Shown here piece after piece: positions 7,571 through 15,368 of a stretch of DNA of 64,000 nt. Each line of letters starts with the position of its first letter. Within the stretch, counting starts at the first letter, position 1. The DNA lies in NCBI RefSeq assembly GCF_023168165.1, contig NZ_BQYJ01000003.1, positions 248,001 to 312,000 of the forward strand. Reading direction: 5' to 3'. Below the pieces are notes generated by a model, which was given only the letters and a program-made list of their open reading frames with translations, had not been told where the DNA came from and did not search any database. Made by a program: the position numbers and the translations under genes. The stretch is from Niallia sp. NCCP-28. GTDB lineage: Bacteria; Bacillota; Bacilli; Bacillales; Cytobacillaceae.

Positions 7571-7726
7571 CACGCATTAACGGGCAGTAAAACTTTCACC
7601 TCAAGATGTGGTAAGAGGAAACGCGAAATCTAGGTGGGGAGAAACTTGCCCATAAAAGTCTTATTGGTTCCATTAACAATCAGTGGGGGACGTGGAAAAC
7701 CCCCACTGATTGAAGTTTCACTTTAT
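7571..7726 (+). mobile_element. Non-autonomous IS200/IS605-like element A (156 nt)
   Basis: Left flank CTTTAT is followed by CACG and CATTAACGGGCAGTAAAAC. The right part is a perfect 13-bp hairpin (7677-7689 with 7700-7712), then TTGAAGTTTCACTTTAT, ending at 7726 in the same CTTTAT motif as the left flank. No transposase is encoded. A subterminal hairpin at each end, a TTTAT-type target on one side and no target duplication fit single-strand IS200/IS605 transposition and the non-autonomous palindromic derivatives called PATEs. The right hairpin plus TTGAAG also resembles the 3' end of a TnpB guide RNA. Copies B, C and D lie elsewhere in the window. Confidence 0.6.
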
Positions 7727-7923
7727 GAAGGGGATTTAGAATGTTTTAGCATCTTAAAAGCTGACAAAGTGAAAAAGATAGAAATTTTAAGGAAATATCA
7801 TAGTGGAATGACCAAAATAAATATTCCAACATATACTGAATTTTGAATATCGATGCACTTTATAAGGTAAGATAGTCCAGTTCAGAAAAAAGCATGTTTT
7901 TATGATTGCTAGGATGTGGTTAA

Positions 7924-8379
7924 ATGATTGGTGATTCATCGTTGAAAGATACATTAATACTTCGTGATATTCAAAGAGATATTGATATAATTGTTGCTTC
8001 CTTGCTTTTAACTGGTCAAATTACTTTAACAAGAGTTTATTTTGGCCCAGGATATTTTGGAGTAACAGTAGGTGGACCATTAACTGGCGCCAAAAGATTA
8101 GAAACTAAATTTAATGGACCAGGAAAGGGTTTATCTATAGACGTTATTGATATTTTGCTTGCGCTTTTTTTAATAAAGGACCTAATTAATGTAGTAGGGC
8201 TTTTTATAGCATCTGATGCAACTTTTTCAATTAGTGTAAGTGGGCCATTATTTGGGAGAGCAAAGGTGGTTCCAATCTTTAAACATCTAAAAAATAATGA
8301 AACGGCATTAAAAAATATTGTCAAAGATGGCTATTTTATTCATAACGAACTTTTAAAGGAATTAAAAAAAACTAAATAA
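7924..8379 (+). CDS. Hypothetical protein with internal GPL repeat
   Basis: I do not recognise this 151-residue protein. It contains two related segments: residues 45-63 (FGVTVGGPLTGAKRLETKF) and 101-119 (FSISVSGPLFGRAKVVPIF), each preceded by a hydrophobic helix-like stretch (about 18-31 and 72-97). This suggests duplication of a helix-plus-strand unit, possibly membrane associated. AGGATGTGG lies before the ATG. A tiny membrane-protein gene starts 18 bases after the stop, so the two probably form one transcript. The unit lies between a mobile element and a molybdenum hydroxylase operon. No function is proposed. Confidence 0.65.
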   Translation: MIGDSSLKDTLILRDIQRDIDIIVASLLLTGQITLTRVYFGPGYFGVTVGGPLTGAKRLETKFNGPGKGLSIDVIDILLALFLIKDLINVVGLFIASDATFSISVSGPLFGRAKVVPIFKHLKNNETALKNIVKDGYFIHNELLKELKKTK

Positions 8380-8397
8380 ACAGAAAGGACCGATAAA

Positions 8398-8514
8398 ATG
8401 GCTTTATCTGATTTACCTACAATCAAACCTTCAAAAACAAGCATTTTTCTTATAGCCCTTCCACTCACTCTTTTTATCTTCTTTTTTACACAAGACAAAA
8501 AAATAGATGAATAG
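8398..8514 (+). CDS. Small single-span membrane protein (38 aa)
   Basis: The frame starts at ATG 8398 with AAAGGA nine bases upstream and ends at TAG 8514. After a polar N-terminus of about 14 residues there is one strongly hydrophobic helix (IFLIALPLTLFIFFF, about 16-30) and a charged tail TQDKKIDE. It follows the unrecognised 151-residue gene by 18 bases and is probably cotranscribed. The family is unknown. Confidence 0.5.
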   Translation: MALSDLPTIKPSKTSIFLIALPLTLFIFFFTQDKKIDE

Positions 8515-8894
8515 TTAAACGGGAAAGTATTTTCTAAAGTTTATAAATGTATGGAAAATAGAAGGCGCTTCTATTTTCCTGCTGAAACGAACTTTTAATA
8601 CTTTTTTTGATTATTTTTACATACATATAGAAGGAAACTATTAACCTTTATAATCATGTGTTTATTTTTATGGTAATAAGAACTTGTTTTTTTAATAAAA
8701 GGAAAAAGCAAATAAAAGTTAGCTGTTTTCATTTTTCTATGAGAACTTGTTCAACAGAATAAAGTAGGAATAAGAAAATTCTACTGATGGAAAGATTACT
8801 TTAGTTCATACAATTTAATGGCATTATCATTATATAAGAAAAACTGGCGGTAAGCATTATAACTCATTTACATGGAGAATAAGGAGATGAGACT
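8515..8894. other. Intergenic region with a perfect hairpin
   Basis: No gene is seen in these 380 bases. GGAAAATAGAAG (8553-8564) and CTTCTATTTTCC (8568-8579) form a perfect 12-bp hairpin with a 3-base loop, a likely end signal for the upstream two-gene unit. The remainder is AT-rich and should hold the promoter of the molybdenum hydroxylase operon. Confidence 0.5.
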
Positions 8895-11216
8895 TTGTCG
8901 CTGATTGGAAAAAGTGTGGTTCGGAAAGAAGCATGGACGAAAGTAAACGGAAAAGCAAAATATACAGGTGATTATTTTGCCTCTGATGCGTTATTTGTAG
9001 AAATGGTGAAAAGCAGCTATGCTCATGCATGGATCAAATCGATTGATACAGCAGAAGCAGAAAAGATTGAAGGAGTTCGTGCAGTCGTTTTAGGAGACAA
9101 TCTCCCATTGATTGGGGAAGAAGTAATAGACCGCCCTCCATTAGCCACAAAAAAAGTTCGATATTATGGAGAGGTGATAGCGCTTGTTGTTGCAGATTCT
9201 TATGAGATTGCCAAAAGGGCTGCAAATAAATTAAGAATTGAATATGAACCAATAGCAATCGTAAATTCCCCGTTAAAAGCACTTGAAAAAGGTGCTCCCC
9301 TTATTCATGAAAATATTACAGCATATAAAAAAGATGCAGGGATCTATCCAGAAGAAGGCACAAATATAATTAATCGCACAAAAATTCGCAAAGGCAATAT
9401 GGAAAAAGGCTGGAATGATAGTGAATTTGTAATGGAATCCAGCTTTTCTATCCCCTTGTCCGATCATGCAGCAATGGAAACAAGAACCGTTTTATGTGAA
9501 ATCATTAGCGATGAAAAAATACATATTGTGACAAGTTCCCAAGCTCCCTATATGGTAAAAAAAATTATCAGCCGCGACTTTAAGATTTCACCAGGCAGCA
9601 TTGTTGTAGAAACGCCTTTAGTTGGCGGTGGCTATGGGGGAAAAGCATCGGTGCATTTAGAAATATTTGCTTATATTGCATCAAAAGCAGTTGGAGGAAG
9701 AAAAGTGAAAATTGTCAACAGCAGAGAAGAGGATATTGCTGTTTCTCCTGTACATATTGGTTTATCTGCGACGATTAAACTGGGATGTGATGAAAAGGGA
9801 AAACTGCAGGCTGCTCAATTGCAATATATTTTTGATGGTGGCGCATATGCAGATAAATCTCCCCATTTAGCAACAGCTGGGGCAGTGGATTGCACAGGGC
9901 CATATAAATTGGAAAATATAACATGCGACTCTCTTTGTGTATATACAAATCATCCTTATGCCGCGCCTTTTCGCGGATTTAGCCACGGGGAAGTTCATTT
10001 TGCCTTTGAACGGGCAATGGATTTGCTGGCGAAAAAAGCAAAGATAGATCCACTGGCATTCCGGGAAATAAATGCAATTAAACCAGGTGATACAACACCT
10101 ACTCAAGTGAAATTAAATAACAGCAATGTCGGCGATGTAGCTAAATGCATAGAAAAACTAAAGTTGCTAATAGATTGGGACAGTGGCGCTGTCAAGGAAA
10201 TCGGAAATCATCTTGTTCATGTAAAAGGGATTTGCTGCACGTGGAAAAATTCTACAATAGGGCCTGATGCAAGCAGTGGAGCAGTTCTTACCTTTAATTC
10301 GGATGGAAGCATTAATCTGATGAGTGGATTAGTAGAAATAGGGACAGGAACAAAAACTGTTTTAGCGCAAATACTAGCTGAAAAAATGCGCATGGATGTA
10401 AATAAAATTTATGTGCGGATGACAGTAGATACACAAACAGAACCAGAACATTGGAAAACCGTTGCAAGTCGAGGGACGCTAATGGCAGGAAGAGCAGTAA
10501 TGGCTGCAGCAGATGATGCGATTAGGCAGTTAAAACAAATGGCTTCCATTGTTTTGCATGCACCAGCAGATGACTTTGAGGTTGGAAATGAAAAAGTGTT
10601 TTTGATTGATGATCCTGCGATTTCTATTGATATAAAAGATATTGCCTATGGATATGTGTATCCAAATGGCAATGCAATTGGAGGGCAGATTATTGCCAGA
10701 GGAACATATATGCTTCGGGGACTTACCAATCTCGATCCTGAAACAGGAGCAGGAAATCCAGGACCAGAATGGGCTGTTTCTGCACAAGGAGTAGAGGTGG
10801 AGTTTAATAAAAGAACATTTGAGTATACAGTAAAAAAAGCAATAACCGTGATGGATATTGGTGAAGTGCTCAATACAAAAGCCGCCGAGGGGCAATTGAA
10901 GGGGGCCATGTCTATGGGGATTTCCTGGGCATGCAAAGAAGCTTTTTATTTTGACGAAAATGGTGTATTGCTGAATCCTCAGCTGCGCACTTATCGACCA
11001 ATAAGATACGGGGAGCAGCCAGAATATCTGGTTGATTTTGTAAAAACCCCCCATCTTGAAGCGCCATATGGAGCAAGAGGCGCAGGAGAACAAGGGTTGA
11101 TTGGGATGGCTGCCGCATTAGGGAATGCTCTTTCTGCTGCTGCTAATGTTTCGCTGCAATCATTGCCATTAATTCCAGAAAATATTTGGAAGGAAAAAAG
11201 GAGGAGGGACTTTTGA
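8895..11216 (+). CDS. Xanthine dehydrogenase family, molybdopterin-binding subunit
   Basis: A 773-residue large subunit of a molybdenum hydroxylase, related to PucD/XdhD. The N-terminal domain (about 20-130) has the aldehyde oxidase/xanthine dehydrogenase a/b hammerhead fold (VNGKAKYTGDY). The molybdopterin domain follows with GGGYGGKA, APFRGFSHGE and the C-terminal GARGAGEQGL, whose Glu is the expected active-site base. It would hydroxylate a purine or other N-heterocycle or aldehyde. The start is TTG at 8895 with AAGGAG upstream. It is first in a three-gene operon with FAD and 2Fe-2S subunits. The substrate is not determined by sequence, and xanthine is only the family default. Confidence 0.87.
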   Translation: MSLIGKSVVRKEAWTKVNGKAKYTGDYFASDALFVEMVKSSYAHAWIKSIDTAEAEKIEGVRAVVLGDNLPLIGEEVIDRPPLATKKVRYYGEVIALVVADSYEIAKRAANKLRIEYEPIAIVNSPLKALEKGAPLIHENITAYKKDAGIYPEEGTNIINRTKIRKGNMEKGWNDSEFVMESSFSIPLSDHAAMETRTVLCEIISDEKIHIVTSSQAPYMVKKIISRDFKISPGSIVVETPLVGGGYGGKASVHLEIFAYIASKAVGGRKVKIVNSREEDIAVSPVHIGLSATIKLGCDEKGKLQAAQLQYIFDGGAYADKSPHLATAGAVDCTGPYKLENITCDSLCVYTNHPYAAPFRGFSHGEVHFAFERAMDLLAKKAKIDPLAFREINAIKPGDTTPTQVKLNNSNVGDVAKCIEKLKLLIDWDSGAVKEIGNHLVHVKGICCTWKNSTIGPDASSGAVLTFNSDGSINLMSGLVEIGTGTKTVLAQILAEKMRMDVNKIYVRMTVDTQTEPEHWKTVASRGTLMAGRAVMAAADDAIRQLKQMASIVLHAPADDFEVGNEKVFLIDDPAISIDIKDIAYGYVYPNGNAIGGQIIARGTYMLRGLTNLDPETGAGNPGPEWAVSAQGVEVEFNKRTFEYTVKKAITVMDIGEVLNTKAAEGQLKGAMSMGISWACKEAFYFDENGVLLNPQLRTYRPIRYGEQPEYLVDFVKTPHLEAPYGARGAGEQGLIGMAAALGNALSAAANVSLQSLPLIPENIWKEKRRRDF

Positions 11217-12037
11217 GTTTTCAATATTTTTACTCTCAGGCAATTGAAGAGGCTACAAATAGATTTGTAAAGGAGCAGCAAAAAAAAAACCGACCGTTTT
11301 ATTATGCTGGAGGAACGGAAATTCTAACATTAAGAAGACTAAGCATCATTCATCCAAAAGCCGTTATCGATATAAAAAATATTCCTGCTTGCAATATATA
11401 TCAACTTGATGATGATTATTTAGCATTAGGTGCAGCATTGCCATTAACAGAAATCGAAGAAAAAAACTTATTTCCCCTTTTAACGGATGTTTCCAAAGAA
11501 ATTGCCGATCATACAGCACGCAATAAAATTACGTTTGGCGGAAATATATGTGGCCAAATCTTTTACCGAGAAGCAATTTTGCCACTTTTGTTGACAGATA
11601 GTTTGCTTGTGCTGGCAAAAGATCAGATGATTCGAACAGAATTGATTCACAACGTGTTTGATGAGCAATTGCTTCTTGATGATGGAGAGTTGTTTATTCA
11701 AGCATTTATAGAAAAAAAATATTTAGCAGCCCCCTATGTTGCCATAAAGAAAAGGCAGCAATGGACAGTCGGCTACCCACTTTTATCCATTGCCGCATTA
11801 AAAATTGAATCCACTATTCGTGTTGCAATTAGTGGATTATGTTCCTTTCCATTTCGTTCATTAGCATTAGAAGCTGCATTAAATGATCCGGCCAAAAGCA
11901 ATGAAGAGAAAATAAAGGGAGCAATTGCAACGATTACAGAGCCTATCTTAGATGATGTAGAAGGTTCAAGTGAGTATCGTTTATTTGTGCTGGAAAATTT
12001 GCTGCATGAAGTGCTGCAGCAGCTTGAGGAGGAATAG
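11213..12037 (+). CDS. Xanthine dehydrogenase family, FAD-binding subunit
   Basis: A 274-residue FAD subunit of the PucC/CoxM type, which passes electrons from the iron-sulfur subunit to NAD or another acceptor. The FAD-binding segment YYAGGTEILTLRR lies near residue 35, followed by ITFGGNICGQ. The preferred start is TTG at 11213, overlapping the TGA of the preceding gene (TTGA) with GGAGGAGG upstream. The frame itself opens at 11186. The operon order is Mo, FAD, then FeS subunit, with translational overlaps that favour stoichiometric assembly. Confidence 0.83.
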   Translation: MSFQYFYSQAIEEATNRFVKEQQKKNRPFYYAGGTEILTLRRLSIIHPKAVIDIKNIPACNIYQLDDDYLALGAALPLTEIEEKNLFPLLTDVSKEIADHTARNKITFGGNICGQIFYREAILPLLLTDSLLVLAKDQMIRTELIHNVFDEQLLLDDGELFIQAFIEKKYLAAPYVAIKKRQQWTVGYPLLSIAALKIESTIRVAISGLCSFPFRSLALEAALNDPAKSNEEKIKGAIATITEPILDDVEGSSEYRLFVLENLLHEVLQQLEEE

Positions 12038-12526
12038 ATGGAACAGGGGACGAAAAAAATGACACTTGAATTAAAAGTTAATGGAGAGAAAAGAGAAGTG
12101 GTTGTCACTCAAGATGAAACGCTTCTGTCGACTTTAAGGAACAAGCTTTATTTAACAGGCGCAAAACCAGGATGCTATAACGGCGATTGTGGAGCATGTA
12201 CGGTGCTGGTAAATAATAAACCGATGAAATCATGCATTATGCTTGCAGTAGAGGCAGCGAATATCTCAATTACAACGATTGAAGGGCTAAAAAATGCACC
12301 TATCCAGAAAGCTTTTATTGAAGAGTTTGCTTTTCAATGTGGATTTTGCACACCAGGATTTATCATGAATTGTCATGGATTATGCTTAAATAAGCCAAAT
12401 GCAAAGGAAGAAGATATACGCGAATGGCTTTCTTCGAATATATGCCGTTGCACAAGCTATGAAGAAATAGAAAAAGCAGTGAAAAAAACTCTATCCCTGT
12501 ATCAGGAAGAAAGAGCAAAAGAATAA
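12038..12526 (+). CDS. Xanthine dehydrogenase family, 2Fe-2S subunit
   Basis: A 162-residue electron-transfer subunit (PucE/CoxS type). The first cluster is plant-ferredoxin-like: GCYNGDCGACTVLV followed by MKSC. The second, helical domain carries CGFCTPGF and NICRC. Both sets of four cysteines are complete. GAGGAG precedes the ATG, which directly follows the TAG of the FAD subunit gene. A terminator follows at once, so no maturation gene of the PucA/XdhC kind is part of this operon; cofactor insertion must rely on genes elsewhere. Confidence 0.9.
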   Translation: MEQGTKKMTLELKVNGEKREVVVTQDETLLSTLRNKLYLTGAKPGCYNGDCGACTVLVNNKPMKSCIMLAVEAANISITTIEGLKNAPIQKAFIEEFAFQCGFCTPGFIMNCHGLCLNKPNAKEEDIREWLSSNICRCTSYEEIEKAVKKTLSLYQEERAKE

Positions 12527-12528
12527 AG

Positions 12529-12567
12529 CCAAAAAGCCTTTGGATAAAAAAATCAAAGGCTTTTTGG
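12529..12567. terminator. Bidirectional terminator between molybdenum hydroxylase operon and sip
   Basis: Perfect 14-bp arms (12529-12542 and 12554-12567; CCAAAAAGCCTTTG and its complement) with an AT-rich loop lie between convergent genes. Confidence 0.9.
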
Positions 12568-12589
12568 TTTGAAATAAAAGCAGGGTGTT

Positions 12590-13135
12590 TTAAGGAGAAC
12601 CAAATTCAGAAAGGGGATAAAACCGAAGCACTACTTTGCCGATAATAGCGTCTTTGCGGATAAAACCAAAGTCTCGACTGTCTTTGCTTTTTAAACGGTT
12701 ATCTCCCATAACAAAATAATATCCTTCAGGCACTTTGTTGTCTCCTGTTTTTTCTTTTAGGGTGAAATCCTCTGTAATTTTAGCTAATGTACTATTTTTT
12801 TTGTTTTCCTCTAAATAAGACTCTTTATAAGCTTGTCCATTTACATAAAGTACATCATCTTTAAAAGAAATTTTGTCCCCTGGCAGACCAATTACTCTTT
12901 TAATATAATTATTTTCTTTGGAATCAGGTGCATGAAAAACAATCATATCAAAGCGGTTAATTTTTCCTTGTTTATTCAAAATTACTTTATTGCCGTTTTC
13001 GAATGTCGGGGACATGGAAGCTCCTAGCACAGTCGTTGGGGTAAATAAAAATTGGCGGCATAAAAAAACAAGAAGAACAGCAACCAAAAAGGACTTTATC
13101 CAGCTAATTAATTCTTTTTTAGCAGAATGATTCAT
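12590..13135 (-). CDS. Type I signal peptidase
   Basis: A 181-residue membrane peptidase that removes signal peptides from exported proteins. One N-terminal membrane anchor (about 13-30) is followed by box B with the nucleophile Ser40 (GASMSPT) and box D with the general base Lys79 (NYIKRVIGLPGD). Box E (MGDNRLKSKDSRDFG) is also intact. The size and single anchor match the SipS/SipT/SipU group of Bacillus. Most Bacillaceae carry several copies, so the exact ortholog is uncertain. Confidence 0.92.
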   Translation of the reverse strand: MNHSAKKELISWIKSFLVAVLLVFLCRQFLFTPTTVLGASMSPTFENGNKVILNKQGKINRFDMIVFHAPDSKENNYIKRVIGLPGDKISFKDDVLYVNGQAYKESYLEENKKNSTLAKITEDFTLKEKTGDNKVPEGYYFVMGDNRLKSKDSRDFGFIRKDAIIGKVVLRFYPLSEFGSP

Positions 13136-13429
13136 ACTATTTTCTCCGTTCTATTTTTACTTAAATAAAATGTTACAAGGTTTCGAATCAGAAATCAATG
13201 TCTAAATGATTATGCAAAAGCCTCAGATAGAAAACAATCCAGACGATGGTTTAATAGCATCTGCTTTTTTGTAGCCTATCTCCTATTTTGTCTCAGGCTG
13301 CCGCCATCCATTAATAAATAAAAAAATTGGCGATGGATAGTTTATTTTGGTGGGTTTTTATGTACGGTAAGAAGTATTCGAACGACGTCAATGATACAAT
13401 AAAAAATAATGCAGCAGAGGAGCAGAATA

Positions 13430-14056
13430 ATGGAACAGGAATTAATTACGATATACGATGAAAACTTAACAGAGATAGGAAGCAAGAGCCGAAAAGAAAT
13501 ACATGAAAAAGGATACTGGCATAAAACTTTTCATTGCTGGATTCTTTTAAAGGAACAAGGACGATATTCTATTTATTTGCAATTGCGAAGTGGTGATAAA
13601 AAGGATTATCCTGATTTATTTGATATTACTGCAGCAGGGCATCTTATGGCACATGAAACAGTAGAAGATGGCATAAGAGAAGTGAAAGAAGAACTTGGCA
13701 TTGATATAAAGCATGAGGATCTAATTTCATTAGGAGTTGTTAAGAATACAATCCAAACAAATAGGATGATTGATAATGAATTTAGCCATTTATATTTGTG
13801 TGTGTTTGAAAAAGAACCACCATTTTGTTTGCAAAAGGAAGAAGTTGCTGGGATTGTAAAAGGAGATTTTGCTGACTTTTATCAATTGTGTATAGAGGAA
13901 CAAAAATCGATGAAAGTGGAGAGGGTTACCGTGAGTGCAGACAACAAAATAGAAGATCTTAAAAAATTGATCGGTAAAGCAGACTTTGTTCCACATGAAG
14001 AATCCTATTTTAGAAAAGCTGCTTCATTAATGAAACAATATTTAGACAGAAAATAA
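13430..14056 (+). CDS. Nudix hydrolase, IDI-like
   Basis: A 208-residue protein with a Nudix domain. The box reads GHLMAHETVEDGIREVKEELGI. It has the Glu residues of REVKEELG but one residue fewer between the first Glu and REV than the textbook Nudix box, as in the isopentenyl-diphosphate-isomerase-like branch. The N-terminus (ITIYDENLTEIGSKSRKEIHEKGYWHKTFHCWI) is typical of that branch. Family members hydrolyse nucleoside or isoprenoid diphosphates; the substrate is unknown. The ATG at 13430 has AGAGGAG seven bases upstream; an earlier ATG at 13409 does not. Confidence 0.82.
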   Translation: MEQELITIYDENLTEIGSKSRKEIHEKGYWHKTFHCWILLKEQGRYSIYLQLRSGDKKDYPDLFDITAAGHLMAHETVEDGIREVKEELGIDIKHEDLISLGVVKNTIQTNRMIDNEFSHLYLCVFEKEPPFCLQKEEVAGIVKGDFADFYQLCIEEQKSMKVERVTVSADNKIEDLKKLIGKADFVPHEESYFRKAASLMKQYLDRK

Positions 14057-14088
14057 GCAGCAGGTGGCTATCCTGCTGCTTTGCTTTT
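14056..14088 (+). terminator. Terminator of Nudix gene
   Basis: AGCAGCAGG and CCTGCTGCT pair around a 7-base loop, followed by TTGCTTTT. It overlaps the 3' end of a small convergent gene. Confidence 0.75.
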
Positions 14089-14227
14089 AGGAAGGATGTT
14101 TTTGTGCATCTTCTTCCTTTGTTTCCGCCATGCCATATAATCCATTCATTTCCTGTTCATCAGGGTCAAGCCCTAAATCTTTTTTTTGCTGCAATAATTT
14201 TTCTTTTTCCAGCTGTCTTTTTTCCAA
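14087..14227 (-). CDS. Small charged protein (46 aa)
   Basis: The frame opens with TTG at 14227, with GAGGTGA upstream at good spacing, and ends at TAA. The product is highly charged: a helical N-terminal part (EKRQLEKEKLLQQKK) is followed by DLGLDPDEQEMNGLYGMAE and an acidic-basic tail. There is no membrane segment. The strong ribosome site and consistent coding composition argue that it is real. I cannot assign a family. Confidence 0.55.
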   Translation of the reverse strand: MEKRQLEKEKLLQQKKDLGLDPDEQEMNGLYGMAETKEEDAQKHPS

Positions 14228-14294
14228 AAGAAATCACCTCTTTTATTAGCTTCTGTTAAATTGTATAGATTATGCGGAAAGTTTGCTTCTTTTA

Positions 14295-14864
14295 TTATAA
14301 ATCTATCTCTACTTTTCTCTTTAGCCATGCTATAAAAAGTTTAAGAAAAAGCCCAAGAAAAAAAAATCCAATAAAAGAATACGTATGGTGCCAATTTGAA
14401 CCTAATTTAAACATCCCTAAATATAAAAATATTGGTTCAATGATATAAGCAAATACAATCGCCCATATTATATTTACAAAAAGAAAAGAAATCCATTTGT
14501 TAAAGTATTGATATATTAGCATTGCTGAAATAGGAATAACGACAAAGTCAGCAGGAATGAGCGGCGGAATCCACGGAAGAAATTTATCTGGGTAATCCCA
14601 TAACATCATTTCTGTTCCCATTACATCTAATACCATTGCAATACTTGCACACATTAATCCATAAGAAAATAATTCGAAAAAACGTTTTTTATCTACTAAT
14701 TTCCACCAGATAAAATAAGGGATAATGGTGCTGCACAAAAGAATCCACCAGTTGAGCGTAAATAAATCTGTATGAATCCAATGGGAATAAGAAAGTTTTA
14801 TTAGTTTTATTTTTTCTGCTTCTATTTCTGAAGAAGAAGGAATGTGAAGAAGGAGAAATTCCAT
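14295..14864 (-). CDS. CBO0543-family integral membrane protein
   Basis: A 189-residue protein with about five membrane helices (near 38-55, 66-85, 104-117, 125-146 and 160-180). The WWKLVDKKRFFE motif after the first helix and the DVMGTEMMLWDYP segment are typical of the CBO0543 family, widespread in Bacillus and Clostridium. Its function is not known. It appears monocistronic. Confidence 0.72.
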   Translation of the reverse strand: MEFLLLHIPSSSEIEAEKIKLIKLSYSHWIHTDLFTLNWWILLCSTIIPYFIWWKLVDKKRFFELFSYGLMCASIAMVLDVMGTEMMLWDYPDKFLPWIPPLIPADFVVIPISAMLIYQYFNKWISFLFVNIIWAIVFAYIIEPIFLYLGMFKLGSNWHHTYSFIGFFFLGLFLKLFIAWLKRKVEIDL

Positions 14865-15051
14865 TAAATCACATCATTTCTATAATATTTGAGAAATTCC
14901 TACTTAGCTTGCTCTAATAAAAGGAAATTATGTTGATTCTTTTTCGCTTTTTAAGAGGATTCCTATGATTTTCTAATGTATCACTATATTTATTTGTATG
15001 CTCTTGCCTGCTTTCGGACAAACTAGAAATAAGTGAAGGGATGATACACAG

Positions 15052-15180
15052 ATGCTAAAAAAAATAAAAGCAAATAAAGTATACATAGAAGGAATTTTTT
15101 TTATTTTATTTATTAGTACAATTATAATGGTTAGTTATATACTTGGTTTTTCAGATTTGAAAAAAATACTTGGTTTATAA
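15052..15180 (+). CDS. Small membrane protein (42 aa)
   Basis: ATG at 15052 is preceded by GAAGGGATG. The predicted product has a basic N-terminus (MLKKIKANK), one hydrophobic helix (about 13-31, FFILFISTIIMVSYILGF) and a short basic tail. A terminator begins directly after the stop. No family is recognised. Confidence 0.45.
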   Translation: MLKKIKANKVYIEGIFFILFISTIIMVSYILGFSDLKKILGL

Positions 15181-15222
15181 AAACTTTAAAGAGGAGAAAA
15201 TTTTCCTTTTTAAAGTTTTTTT
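15181..15222 (+). terminator. Terminator after small membrane gene
   Basis: AAACTTTAAA pairs with TTTAAAGTTT, with a GGA/TCC extension inside, followed by a T-run. Confidence 0.65.
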
Positions 15223-15368
15223 ATGTACAAAAGCAGGAAAATGAAAAAATAGATAGAAAACCCTTTCATATGCTGAAATAGCTGCGTTTTTGCTGAATTT
15301 TTATTTATTTTTGATAGGTGGTTTTACTAGCGGGCACAGATCTTATACTTGGTTTGGGGGAATGTAAA

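Noticed and set aside
7634-7846. 70-residue frame
   Set aside because: It crosses the right hairpin and border of mobile element A; the composition reflects the hairpin rather than a protein.
8037-8324. Minus-strand frame of 95 residues
   Set aside because: It is a shadow of the 151-residue plus-strand gene, which has the ribosome site.
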